64,000 bases of DNA, from contig JAVTVY010019561.1 in the NCBI GenBank assembly GCA_036873755.1, positions 1 to 64,000 on the forward strand, written 5' to 3'. Position 1 is the first letter of the stretch, and each line of letters begins with the position of its first letter. Positions 12,341 to 23,860 of this stretch are shown piece after piece. A model generated the notes under the pieces. That model was not told the DNA's origin. It ran no database searches and was given only the letters and a program-made list of their open reading frames with translations. Made by a program: the position numbers and the translations under genes. Source of the stretch: Hanleya hanleyi (Eukaryota; Mollusca; Polyplacophora; Lepidopleurida; Hanleyidae).

Positions 12341-12830
12341 CTGTCCCCGTTATGGTATAACTAGAAATAATTCATCTATCCTGCTCAATTACGACGTCAA
12401 AACTCTATTATTTGGGAACCAAAACCTAAGCGACGAAGAAAACACAAACATATTTATCAGTGTCCAAACATTTATTTTGCAATCTGAGAGATTCCCCGAG
12501 TGAGTAGTCAACATACAAGTCCTAACCGAAATATCTTGCTATCTCTTATTTTCAATTTAACTCTTATCACACCATGTTACAAATTGTATTTATGCGACAT
12601 CCAATGGCATCAGTCAACACAGATATATACGTTGTTGAAATACTTTGTGATATTATTATATGTACATCTTAGTCCATTATGATACATGTGGTAATTTTGA
12701 ATTATTGTACTTTTTTGAGCCTCCCGTCAATTAACTGATCTATATATATTCTCTCGGGAGAGGCGTTTGCATAGGCCTGGCCTGTTCGCCCATCCCTATT
12801 TCTTCATTGAAATAAATATATTGTTTAAAC
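12341..12830 (+). mobile_element. 490 bp insertion with 8 bp target duplication
   Basis: Flanked by CAATATTT at 12333-12340 and again at 12831-12838. Segmental copy 2 has a single CAATATTT at 24778-24785 with the flanks joined directly, so this is a post-duplication insertion. The right end (CATTGAAATAAATATATTG) contains AATAAA and is A/T-rich, and no terminal inverted repeats are evident. I favour a retroposed 3' end of a LINE or transcript in + orientation; a hAT-like element (8 bp duplication) is the alternative. Confidence 0.75.
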
Positions 12831-12850
12831 CAATATTTTAACCCAGGATA

Positions 12851-12928
12851 CTATGATTATCGTCTTACTTTCTCATCGCAATATTTCCACATAATTTGCT
12901 ACTTCGTGCTACACTGTGCGTATTATAG
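12851..12928. other. 78 bp micro-inversion relative to duplicate copy
   Basis: Reads as the reverse complement of 24798-24876, while the sequence on both sides is collinear. For example, ATTATCGTCTTACTTTCTCA here corresponds to TGAGAAAGTAAGACGATAAT there. The edges carry CTA(T/G)-type inverted tetramers. Confidence 0.8.
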
Positions 12929-13173
12929 AGTTGTGGAGTTTGGAATGTCACAATCGTTTTTCATGGACGACCCTATGTCGTTTTTTTAGAACCCACATCT
13001 GCAGGGATGGTTATTCATGGTTCAGCTCATCGTTTGACAAATATTTCGTTTACTCGTCCATCATCTCAGAATTAGCAGTATCTCAACTAAAAAAGCACCA
13101 TGCGCCACATATTTGCACACAATCTAAAAGTCTATCATACTTATGTGGGGAACCGCCTCTATCTATTTTATAA
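12916..13173 (+). pseudogene. Unidentified ORF, frameshifted duplicate
   Basis: Homologous to the 91-codon open frame at 24878-25153. An A-run difference (CTAAAAAAGCACC here against CTGAAAAGCACC) shifts the frame after SELAVSQL, and the upstream part differs because of the adjacent micro-inversion. No recognised domain. Confidence 0.3.
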
Positions 13174-13626
13174 TCTCATGAGTTCTGGTTAAAGCGACAT
13201 TTGTCACACACAAATAAAATTTTTTGTTGATGATCCATCGAGCCGATTATTATCGTATTCAATTGCTAAGTTAGAAATTGTCGTTGTGGAGGTATCGGTC
13301 ATTCAATTTCCATTCTCGCTGCTATGCAATCTTATCTAGGTCCCGGTTGAATCGATATTGGTACATAACAACTGGACATGATTGAGAGAGCGACCCGTGG
13401 GGTGCTCTGAAAAACATTATAGTTTGACAAATGCTTAAAAATAACTCTTTTCTGAATTAAATCAATCAGTTAAACTTCAAGTCAAAGATGTTCTGTTTTA
13501 TACGTGCGTATCACACCCAGTCAATTATTGTTCCAAGAAGAATGTTGTAGTATTATCATATATAACGTTTCAAGTCTTATACTGAAAGAAATGTATGGGT
13601 AAAACTCAATAATTTGCATATTTTAT

Positions 13627-14036
13627 TTAACCCTACCAGGCCTGGGGACATTATGCACCTTTCCCTACCAAACTTTTTGCGATATCTCCGGAACGACAAA
13701 ATATTGAGCTGACAATCCGTGAATTTATAGTTTATCAAATTGGGGTCATTTTTAGCCCCCAAGAAGACGATCTGAACAAATTAAAGATGGCGCCCACTTA
13801 GGATATCAAAATTTCTTCAAAATTTGACAAGTTGACAAACATTATTTTATTTCACATCACAATATTTACTAATTTATCATGCAGTTTTTGCAGGTAGAGC
13901 TTCATCCAAGGGTATAGTGTGGTAAGTTTCAGCCTCCTAGCTCAATGGGTAAGACAAATCATTGGGGTGGGGGGGGAGGCGAAATGGGCCCCCAGGCCTG
14001 GACAGGCCCCCAGAAGCCCAGGCCAGATAGGGTTAA
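13627..14036. mobile_element. TTAA MITE, GGCCTGGG family, copy 3
   Basis: Starts TTAACCCTACCAGGCCTGGG and ends CAGGCCAGATAGGGTTAA. It contains the shared block GATATCTCCGGAACGACAAA and a G-rich tract before the right end. Same position as 25595-26013 in segmental copy 2, so inserted before the duplication. Confidence 0.8.
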
Positions 14037-14229
14037 TGAAAATTTATATAACATCGCAACTCAGTATGCTTCATCAATGATATGTCTTCCTTTGGGCGAG
14101 CTACACTGGTCTCCATGCCAGATACATGTTAATGTCTTGCCGCTAGATCTAGAGATATGGAAATCATAAATAGCAATTCTCGAAACATTAAATTATCTCT
14201 CTAGGAGCCTGGCAAATTGAATGGGATAT

Positions 14230-14590
14230 AACACAAAAAACAATTAGTAAATGACCTGCATTCAGCAACGGCAACAACACCGATATGTGGACTGATTTTC
14301 GACAAAATACTCCAAATTCTCCTAAGGGCTGAAGTATCCACTACGCAAATGGGATGTTTATATTCACCACCGCGTCGTCGAGCGACTCCACAAGCTTCCA
14401 AAAAAGTGGAAATCGTATAACTATCTCCAGTTACTTTTTTGTATATCCTGTCATCTGGCAGTCACAAACATGGCACCTTAATACCTCGTTCCCATGTGCA
14501 TGGCCTCACGACCAATTCTCCACTAAATTTCATACTTTTTTTCTAAATTCATTTATTCGGATAGTTTTGTCAACTCTTATGCTGAATTAT
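14230..14590. repeat. R1 repeat, copy 3 of 4 (left end missing)
   Basis: Counterpart of about 1440-1800. The left ~130 bp of R1 are absent because the duplication junction falls inside the repeat. The tandem breakpoint of the 12 kb duplication therefore lies within an R1 element, which suggests recombination or template switching at this repeat. Confidence 0.6.
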
Positions 14591-14647
14591 ATCGATACAA
14601 TCCCAAAAAAAAATTCCCCATTGAATAATGAGTTTCTTGGAAGGAAT

Positions 14648-14822
14648 TACAAGCGTCTAGTCCGTCACTCACAATCCAGCCGTCGTCCATTAGAGAATAT
14701 TCGCGTCCATAATCCAAAGACCTATTCCATTTTCCATATAACAGCACCAGCACCAAATTCAAAAAGACAATCATAGTATACAGAAACATAGGCTTGTTTC
14801 CTGCAAGAGAGAAGCGGTCAAC
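14648..14822. mobile_element. ~175 bp insert present only in segmental copy 2
   Basis: Interrupts sequence that is continuous in copy 1 near 1858. The same ~175 bp occurs at about 26980-27162, with shared landmarks CAGCCGTCGTCCATTAGAGA, CATAATCCAAAGACCTATTC and GAGAAGCGGTCAACAG. A dispersed non-coding element, class unknown. Confidence 0.7.
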
Positions 14823-15572
14823 AGCCTGTGACCTCTACAAATTGGGATACTCTCTCGTTGTTCATACGAAACTGTGCACACCATCCTTATAAGAGCAGAA
14901 CCGTTTTTTAAATATCAATAAAGCAGGGAATTCTGAAATGTTTGATGTATCTAGCATCAAAATCCGTTAAAATCTCACCGAAAGATTGAGTATTCCGTAC
15001 AGATATCATATCAATGATTTTCACCAATCAGCAGTACTCATTTAGGAATAGAATCACCTTAACATGTAATCATGTATTCATGAATACATTTAATTCGAGT
15101 AATTGTTTCAGAGAAAACCTACCAGCATCTAATCATAGAGAATAATCCATGAACAAATTAAATTAGCAGCCTGCATTATGTGTACATGTATAACTGCCAT
15201 AAGTTTCTACACGTACTGTGATGTCACAACACGTGCCATTCTATTATGACGTCACGTTCTAATAGTCTATTGCAACATTGTAAGTGCCATGATGTCATAA
15301 CAGTGATGACGTCACAAGAGAATGCTGCCACAGTACCATAGGCTATTAGCTTCCCAGGTATACATGTACTGTTGCGGAGAGGGAAACCATCTAGTTCAAT
15401 TATATTTACCACGAAGAAGTATGGTAGCCACATCGCAATTGGACATAAATTATGAAATGCAAGTAGTAGCTTGATACATGTAATCTGTCAGGCTAAATGA
15501 GTGGTGTTGTGGTGAGCAGTATTACGAGCATCACAGATTAGCTGTATGTGCCAGGTAAAGCAGAAAGTGAAA

Positions 15573-16025
15573 TATCTTGGAGGCTTGCTGTGGAAAGGCC
15601 TACGTTTGGGGTCTCGCCGAGATACTGCCTTAAAAACAGAGCCTACTCATATTTCACATATCAAAATAATTTTACGTATCTCAGGAATATTTTCGGGCCA
15701 AAACATTGAACTGTCAGAAAAAAATTGAGTGACCTGCATTCACCAACAAAAACGCAAACGTGTGTTCTAACGGCTGAAGTATCCACTACGTAAATAAGAT
15801 GTTTATATTCACTACGACTTGGAGTAACTCCACAAACTTCCAAAAAAGTTAAATCGTATAACTATCGCCAGCTACTTTTTTTGTATATCGTGTCATTTGC
15901 CACAGTAAAAAAAAAAATGGCGCCTAAATAATAACCTCGTTCCCAGGTGCATGACCGCATTTTTTTCTAAATTGATTTATTCTGGTTTTCTGTCAACTTT
16001 TATGCTGAATTCATATCAATGCAAT
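15573..16025. repeat. R1 repeat, copy 4 of 4
   Basis: Counterpart of 2628-3075 in segmental copy 2, with small indels such as the shorter CTTGGAGTAACTCC segment and a longer A run near 15907. Confidence 0.65.
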
Positions 16026-16504
16026 CTAAACACATAGCATTTTCGATTTTACAAAGGGGAGGGGGAATTTCACCCTGTGACCTCTACAAATTTGGGATAC
16101 TTTTCATATAAAACTGTGCACACCATCCACAGTTCCAAAGAATTTCGCCGACTTTCTGGGACTGATCATTCGTTGAGAACGCAGAGAAAATCAAGAATGT
16201 AACCTCTTCAACGGTCTAAGTTACTGATTAAATAATTCGGGAAAATATTTTGTTGATTAAACAAAGGCTATTCTCGGGTAGGGGAATGGTATATATTTTT
16301 TAGTAATCTCAGGGCTGAGAGCGTTTTAATGATATTTCAATTGCTGGTAGTGTTTGAAACCAAAGCGAAAGTCGTTCAGCTGACATGCGCTGTTCGAAGT
16401 TTGGGTAATGTCATGTCAAATAATCAACTGATATTCACAGTCGTCAGTTGTTGATAAAGGTAAACAATTCTACGTGAAACCATGGATTATTTTTCCTTAG
16501 CCTC

Positions 16505-16813
16505 CAAGATAAGAGAGGTCGGTCTTGAACGAGCCTGAAGCATCCAGCCAACTTTTAATGGTGATATCAATACGAGCAATAATGAAAGTAAACATGTTCA
16601 TGCGGGCATCTGTGGCAGCATTTATCTAGGGATTAACAATGTATGCCACTGGTATGTCAAAACAGACATGTGCGAATGTCCCAGCAAACAAAGACATTCT
16701 TCGCACAGATCTTCATTGGCACCTTGTAAATGGAATCCGAGGTGAAGACCGTCGGGCATATCAATTATGTGATATATACGAGTTATATCTCCGATACATG
16801 TTGTAAATTTCAA
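16505..16813 (-). pseudogene. Unidentified coding-like fragment, duplicate B
   Basis: Counterpart of 3525-3827. The N-terminal ~45 residues match with few changes (GLHLGFHLQGANEDLCEECL). The reading frame then runs into a stop near 16622, because this copy keeps the segment CAATGTATGCCACTGG and its neighbours, missing from copy 1. Function unknown. Confidence 0.3.
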
Positions 16814-17859
16814 TGTCCTCCTCTAATATATCACTCACCCAATATCATCAAGTGAAAGTAGCTCTCAGATGTAACAATATAAGGTGTAACACATAAGTTC
16901 TAAATAATAAGAATAATGTTATCAAGGCACATACTAGCTTCCGCAACGTTACTTCATAGTTTTCACATGGACATCTGGTATAAAAGCGCTACCTATATAC
17001 CATGACTAACTCTTACAATCCTCCGTATTATAATCGGAATGTGAGAGGCTGTCCTTTGGAGTCATATGTTTGCTTTTTATTCGCCAGACGTCGTCAATTT
17101 TTCCCACCTTATACATATCTCATAAATTTATCAATGGGACTTTGACGGTGAAGCTAGAAGCCAGACATTTTAGAAGGCTTCTTCTGTGGTATCTCAGTCT
17201 GCCCATATAAGAACAATATGTATCAATCATTGAATATCAGTGTCACTTGTATTACAAAATGGCTGTATTTGTGAAATACAGTTATCGACAGGATTCCCAA
17301 TATGAAGGATTCCAGATGGCTATTATGTGTTAATCAATATGTAGTGCCGACGGTAACGTGTCTTATCTGGTCGTGACTGCTAAGTGCTAACGCCTTGATA
17401 AAACAATACACGTGTGACAATGGGTGGAATACAATTGTTCGTACATTCGGGTTTATCAGATAATAAACTGTTATGATATGCTCATGTTAAGTACGATACA
17501 TCAGTTCTCAGAATACAACTAAGTATCCGACGACGGAAATTTGCCCATTAAGACATTTACATTTATTACTAGATGTTTTCTCTCATCGGCTCTTTCCTCT
17601 TCTGGACATTTGTACCGTCTTCATACAGATCGGTAAAGTACGACTTTCTGAACCGTTACGATATTGAGCAACGAAATACGTATTTCTAACCGCGTTGATG
17701 TTTGTTGTTGTTCATGTTAAGTCATTTTCTGACTGATTATTTTTACCACTTCTTTCTATTCGAAAGTTGTTCTCCACTGGCCGAATATACAACGTTTGCG
17801 TAATGCTTTGGTCATTATCTCCCTTATATTTCAAGTAACTAGACGTCAAATACAAAAGT

Positions 17860-19350
17860 ATATGACTTATCGTTTTATATTACTTGGACATCTCATTGAA
17901 ATCAGGTAATTAACATTTTCAAGTAAGGTTCAATATGTTGAGAATGGCGCGATAGCCCTATATATGTGTCGAAACCTTCCGTTTGACAACGGAAAGGTGG
18001 CTCAAAACAGTTCGTATTGAATTTCTACAAAGGCAGATAATCCCTTTGATTTTTCATTATATTTCTCGTTTTACCAACTTATAGGAGTTTCAGGTTGTTG
18101 TTACTCTGTTTAGTAACAGATTGATGCCGTTTTTGAAAACAGTGACGTTAATGGAAATTGTGTTTACTTGTTAATAATAAGTCTTGCAGTCGGTTATCAA
18201 GTATAGTAATGTTTCTCGAATTCGTAATTTTCCGGACTGGTATTATCTACTAAAATCAACATTGGAACAAAATATTGGGAGGATAAAAGCAGAAAATTCT
18301 ATTGTATTTGTATCATTACTGATTGAACAGATTTTCTGCCAATGAAAAAGGCTTCGCGAACCGAAATATTTCCGTCTCAAATATTGAAGAGTGACTGCTT
18401 TCTGCTGGTGCGGTATACGCGGGTATTAGCGCAGTGAGCAGCGTAGAAGCCATTAAAGGTTAAACGCAAAGGTTTTTAGATTCTCATCTTTGTATTTAAT
18501 ATAGGTTGAAGAATCACAGAAATGGTGGTCTATCTACTTCGCTTGGTTTAATTTCAAGCAGTTTGTCGGCTAGAAGCTTTTTAAAAGTTGGTACCTGTTG
18601 AAGGCCAGCTGAATTCTGATATGCAAACCTTCATCGCTTAACTTTCCTTTTTGTGACGTTACGTCAGTCGAGCCTCCCGAAGACTGAAAGAAACAAGTAT
18701 TGACGTCCGACCCGGTGGTCTGATGTGACGTCACAAACCAGTGTCAAACAAGAGCAGATAAGCGATGCGGATTTCATTTATGAAATCGGCCGGTCTTGAT
18801 AGCACTTTTAAAAATGCTGTTAGAAGACAACATATTTCAAATAAAACCAAATTAAGTAAATGGGATGATCGTTCCAACATTGGCTCACCCTTGAAGAAGA
18901 TAAGCAGGAAAATATGAAAACATTTGCATTTAACTCATGATTTAAAGTTTAAGTTATTAACCTTATGACTGGAATCAGTTCGATTGAGAAGTGAATGTAT
19001 TCCCGAATCTGCAAATACAGCTTTCCACGAGCTAAACTTTCAAGACATCTCTTTTTTCCGGGTTACACCAGTTATAGTCATGAAACATAAAACGCTGCAC
19101 AATGTCCCCCCCCCCCTCCTGGCGCATTTTAAGCCAGCCGCCGACAATAGTATGTCCAGCGTCCATAATCAAAAGACCACTAAAACAATTCAAAATAACT
19201 GACCGTATAATGTCTTGTTCGATAATGACGTCACTTTTAACGTTATCAAAACGGTCATGTTGAGCTTTACTGTTTAGATATTCCGGTACCATCAAGAGGT
19301 ACCTTAACAAAAACATTGTACATAACCCATAGACCAGGCAATGTAGCCAC
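17860..19350. other. Copy-2-specific 1.5 kb segment, no gene recognised
   Basis: No counterpart in copy 1, where 8545 passes almost directly to 8650. It contains CRE-like words (TGACGTTACGTCA near 18653, TGATGTGACGTCAC near 18720) and a 106-codon minus-strand open stretch at 19032-19352 with a hydrophobic N-terminal segment (LHCLVYGLCTMFLLRYLL). It has no homologue I know. Whether this is an insertion in copy 2 or a deletion from copy 1 is not decidable here. Confidence 0.4.
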
Positions 19351-19664
19351 ATCCAGCCTATCTGTATAAGGCTTTTTACCTACTTCTTCCCCGTCAGCGC
19401 TTTGAGGTTGAGCTCAGCCTGGAATGAATTTGATCTAAAAGTTCGCATGAGACAGTCAAAGAATGGGAATCTAGCTCAAACTGTCTCGTGTTCAAAACTG
19501 TATATAGCTGTATTCATATTATGACTTCAATGACCTTTGAAAATAGACCATTGTCATCCATCATCAAACTTGACCTGAAGGTCTTCATATGGTGACTGAT
19601 CATGAGTGTTAAAACTAACGATATCGACATTGGTCCACACTTAATCGACCCTTAACATCGCAAG

Positions 19665-20215
19665 GACAATTGCGATTTTATGGGCCGACATGTCGACCAT
19701 TAAGGATGTTAATGGCCATTGGTATGTTAATGGCTTCTGGAACCTGTTGGTATACGGTAATAGCCACCTGTGCTCAAATCCGCATGAATTAGTTCGATAT
19801 CACTACCATTTCCAGCTTCAATTTACTTCATTTTTATTGGCTCGAAATACTCCACCAGGACGTGACATGACCAGCTGGACAAACTTAATGAATGGAGTAT
19901 AATTCATATTAGTGTTGATATGACCATCTGTGCATACCACCCTTCCATACATATTGGTGCTCATGAGATAATCAGTACCAAATGTCTTCGAAAATGCAGA
20001 TTGACGCATGAGCATCTAAAAGCATTTATCTTGATGCTGACCCTGTAGATCCACTTCCCGTCGATATCGCTTATTTCTCTCCATTAATCGGTAATCCAAC
20101 GGATACCACTCTACACTCTTTGATGAGTGTGTTCATGGACCTGGACATTAAGTAGTCAGCTATCGTCTACAATGAATTTTCGTATTCACAATCGGAAGAT
20201 CCTGTTACATAAAAC
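19665..20215. other. Copy-2-specific 550 bp segment
   Basis: Occupies the position where copy 1 carries the MITE 8955-9540. No ORF of note and no inverted ends recognised. It contains short direct words around TTAATGGC at 19710 and 19730. Confidence 0.4.
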
Positions 20216-20774
20216 AATATTAACTCCAACCTTCAAGACGAAATACATTTAATATATAAAAATACATAAGTTAATTGCCTAACATATTCCAATGATACCA
20301 GTAAGATATCATGATGTCCCTGTCTGCAAATCCGTATCAAAGATCAGTTAATCCATATCTTTTTTTTCAATTCGCATTTGCAAGGGTCGATCTTCGGTAA
20401 TTTATTTAAACGTGTGTCTAAAGGTGTCCATCGAATGTACTTTGCCTGTAACGTATTATATTTCACCGCTGGACGGCTAGGATTCCTTTAATACCTGCAG
20501 ATGTGTGGTATTATAACATTCACAGTTATGCGACCTCGAAAGAAATCAAATTCAAAGATTCCGCTGATCTGCATTGTTATACTTTTCGTAAGCTCAATTA
20601 GATCCCAAACTATCTCTTGATTTACCAACGCCGTATTGATATGTTACGTCACTACTGATCCAGTATATGACGAAAGCATTGATTAACCAAAACATTGATT
20701 ATTTTGGCAGTATATCGTTGTGAGGGATTGTACACACACACCTCTCTTCCAGTCAAATCATCACCTGATTTTAC

Positions 20775-21068
20775 TTAACCTTGTCTGGCCTGGATTTTTT
20801 GGAACCTGTCCAAGCCTGGGGGATAGATTCTGCCCAATTTACTTCGAAGAAAAGCAGGAACTTTGAAGAAAAATTACGATATAATCACTTTTCTGGTACC
20901 CCACATGGCCGCCATCTTGAATTTTCCCATGATCCCCTACTCGGGGAGTTATGCAAATATGCTTAAAAAGGCGCGGTGGGTCCTCCTTCATTTTCTTGCC
21001 GTTCCGGAGATAGGGGAGAAGGTCTGGTAGGCGGGGACCATAACGACCCCCAAGCCAGATAGTGTTAA
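20775..21068. mobile_element. TTAA MITE, GGCCTGGG family, copy 4
   Basis: Starts TTAACCTTGTCTGGCCTGG and ends AAGCCAGATAGTGTTAA. It retains the central ACCCCACATGGCCGCCATCT block that its counterpart at 9886-10068 has lost. Confidence 0.75.
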
Positions 21069-21865
21069 TAATATTATTATAATCGGAAAAATCGGACTTC
21101 ACTGGAAGTCGAACAGTTTACTTTTCCTTCTTTTGATATATTCCCATCATATGAAGATGATTTGAACTATTATATTCCCTATACAGTGAATGTTTTCAGG
21201 ATTACCTAGTTTCACTCTAATCAGTTGTAATAGAGAAAATTCTTGATATAGCGACGTAATTCGGAGCGAATGATGAACTTCGAAGTGATGGCTTAGGTCA
21301 GGCGATTTATGGGTATAGATTAGGAATTTAAAGGAAATATACTATACTGTGTTTGTAGAACAACTACAATCAACAATTCTCTGGTCCAAGTGCTGTCTCG
21401 AGTATGCCAGAATTTGTACTTGTGGCACCTTACCATAAATTGTTCGTGATCACCCTCTTATAAAGCAGTTATCGGTGTACACTGGAAAAATCCCCCAAGA
21501 AACCCGAACATGTTATGGAACATTCCTTCCGTATAGCTCCAGCGGAATATTCCTCAAATTCGATTAATAAATTTTACATATCATTCCATGGCCAAAATTC
21601 CTTTTCTCACGTAGTCTCTTCCAACCCATAAAGACACAATAAAAAAGCATTGTTCTCTCACCATTGTAAGAGAATCAGATTGAGCATGCTGTCCAAAGAA
21701 AAACAACTTCAATTTAGTTGAAGAAAACGTCTTGATGAATTACTCTATGAAGCTTTCTGATGTTTTGGGTTTCGTAATTAGACCAATTCAATTCACATGG
21801 TACCCTTAGAAGTAGATTCCGTTGAATGTTTCCCAATATTTTTTCTGTACCACATCCACATTTTG

Positions 21866-22411
21866 GTCTCAACTGATGCATATGCATGGTTATCACGAAT
21901 CATTGGGTAGTAATGCAATTCTCTAATAGCTTCCGTTGTATTTTGTAAGATTTTTGATTACTTCCGAACAAAGATCTCGTTGTCATATTTCTGTTTTGTC
22001 CTGAATATTAGAATCTATTGAGCAATGAGTGTTTTCTAATTTCCGCTCAATGAATAATTCTGTTCTATAATTAAAAGAAACCCTTCAACGTTTCCCATGC
22101 TGAAAATATTCGGACGGGAATTTTCTATTCGTACACATGTACCAAATCATACTACGATTAACCGTTGGACTAACATTCTGTTTGGAACGGTACTAGATTG
22201 GAGCGATATGCAAGAGGACTATAGGGTGAACTCATTGGAACGTTCGCTTCAACCATGTACTAATGTTTCTATCATGTTCCAAAAGGTAAAATCAATTCAT
22301 GCGACCGTTAACCAGTTGTAAGCGAGTGCATCAAATAAATATGAGTCGTTACGAAAAACTTTATTTGGACACTTTGTTTCTGTAGTCACAGGTTTATTTA
22401 CGTTCATAAAC
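21866..22411. other. Copy-2-specific stretch, no gene recognised
   Basis: Start of a ~1.17 kb block absent from copy 1 (10855-10940). A 74-codon open stretch at 22097-22321 has no recognised domain. The 20 bp word TTGGAGCGATATGCAAGAGG at 22196-22215 recurs exactly at 27961-27980, showing that part of this is a dispersed repeat. Confidence 0.4.
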
Positions 22412-22660
22412 TTAGACCGCGGTTCGCAGTTCGCAATTCATTATTCGAGGAGACCAGCAATTATTTCTTCAGATATGGAAATCTGTATTTTTTTTATTAT
22501 GAGTACTTTGAACTCCAAACTGCATAGCAAAAGAGAATGTCGTGCTCTCTATCTTTGCATATTCGTATCCCAAATCTGACGCCAGGGGGCGCTGCTAGGG
22601 GCGGTGTTATGAGTCGCTAAATGACTGGTCCCGAATAACGAACTGCGAACCGCGGTCTAA
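22412..22660. mobile_element. 249 bp MITE with TTAGACCGCGGTTCGC ends
   Basis: The left end TTAGACCGCGGTTCGCAGTT and the right end AACTGCGAACCGCGGTCTAA are exact reverse complements over 20 bp, extending to about 22 bp. Non-coding; present only in segmental copy 2. The target duplication is unclear (AACTTA/AACTTT-like flanks). A CCAGGGGGCGC motif lies inside near 22582. Confidence 0.85.
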
Positions 22661-22790
22661 CTTTAGGAACGTGGTTTATTTTATTTATTTATATTTTCCT
22701 TTTCAAACTGTGCGACACTTGATGGAATAGGCTTTCGGTATTATCTAGATAGTAATATAATATGTTGTACTTCGGAATACTTCGATAATA

Positions 22791-22794
<4 letters not shown>

Positions 22795-22842
<48 letters not shown>
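22795..22842. repeat. (TA)n microsatellite
   Basis: Uninterrupted TA dinucleotides of about 45-48 bp, immediately left of the long hairpin at 22886-23036. Such tracts commonly mark transposon insertion points or cruciform-prone DNA. Confidence 0.95.
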
Positions 22843-22844
<2 letters not shown>

Positions 22845-22885
22845 TATAAAAAGAGCGGATGTAGAGAAGGTGAATAAGAAAAAAT

Positions 22886-23036
22886 AACAACAAATACCCT
22901 TCTTGACTTTCTACATCATTCTATTCCGACTGCAGTTTCGAACTTTGGGTTCTTTTCAAGGAATAAAAAGAACGCAAAGTTCGAAACTGCAGTCGGATTA
23001 GAATGATGTAGAAAGTCAAGAAGGCTATTTGTTGTT
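22886..23036. repeat. Near-perfect hairpin, 71 bp arms, 9 bp loop
   Basis: 22886-22956 and 22966-23036 are reverse complements with three mismatches, separated by only CAAGGAATA. The arms contain TTCTTGACTTTCTACATCAT and GACTGCAGTTTCGAAC. Absent from segmental copy 1. Any transcript would form a ~70 bp duplex. No coding content. Confidence 0.92.
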
Positions 23037-23090
23037 CGGCAGCACATTGTGTGGGCGCACATAACTTTCTTGACTAAATTATCTACGCCT

Positions 23091-23374
23091 ACAGCTCACC
23101 AATTACCAGTATACGAGTTGTCAGAGCATTTCCATCATAGCTCTCTAGATTTGTATCTAATACCGCTTATGCCGGTGCTAGGGGCCGTGTGGTCATATCA
23201 TCCAAGTTGCCACATGAACAGGTACAATAAAAGCGTACCTGAGATACAACACATATCACGAATCGTTAGATTCTTGGTATGTGCTTTAGAATAGGTTTAC
23301 CAGAAGACTATTCTGTGAAGTCATGTGACGCAGTCACATGTCGGCACCTCTTCCCACTTCCCTTATATGTGTTG
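23091..23374 (+). mobile_element. E284 repeat, copy 1 (inserted in segmental copy 2)
   Basis: Interrupts sequence continuous in copy 1 (CTACGCC then TGCTCCCTCACGC near 11000). Homologous in reverse orientation to 42656-42941 and, for its right half, to 46876-47016. The right boundary is identical in all three copies (TTATATGTGTTG). The left end begins ACAGCTCACCAATTACCAG. Non-coding; the two tips are only weakly complementary (ACA...TGT). Probably a non-autonomous element. Confidence 0.8.
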
Positions 23375-23860
23375 CATTTGCTCCCTCACGCTGTTAGGCA
23401 GCTGAAATCGATTTGTTTCGCCTAAATTAGAAGGCCAAGAATTTTGACCACAAGTATGTAAATCCACGGTGTTGGTGGCCAAGGTACTATCTGACTGAAC
23501 TCGATGAATGGTTCCATTATGACGATGTTCGTGTTTCAAATGGACATTTGCTAGCCGGTTCGAGGAGGCTAGAGTCCTAAATATCGGGCTCAAATTTACA
23601 CCACAGTTGGTTCTCATTTTCGCCGAAAACAAAATACAAAAGCCAGAAATCTATGTGTCTGTCATTTTGAATCGCTAGCAATTGGGAACACTTCAAGTGA
23701 ATTGGCACTGGCTACATCATAGGTCAAATGTACAGCGATATGCGTGTAAGTTGTAATTTACCGTTATCATGAACCCGGTTTGCCGTCATTATGGTGTCTG
23801 CTGTAAGATACTAAAAATGTAAAGTCGCGGTTTTATGATCGGCTCGGGCATAATTATTGT

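Larger units (their letters stand above)
1440..14228 (+). repeat. Tandem segmental duplication, copy 1 (~12.8 kb)
   Basis: Almost the whole stretch aligns in the same order and orientation with 14229-26220. Examples: 1855-2620 pairs with 14820-15560, 2620-4545 with 15560-17490, 8215-8540 with 17500-17855, 8650-8950 with 19355-19640, 10080-10850 with 21073-21860, 11001-12340 with 23378-24785, 12930-14228 with 24877-26220. By eye about nine bases in ten agree. Copy-specific material includes the transposon at 4548-8208, the MITE at 8955-9540 and the insert at 12341-12830. The unit ends at GGGATATAA near 14228, the same words that end copy 2 near 26220. Confidence 0.9.

Noticed and set aside
18645..18735. 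CRE-type promoter (TGACGTCA-like words)
   Set aside because: Two CRE-like words occur, but no gene start, open frame or TATA context follows; such words are also common in the repeats here.
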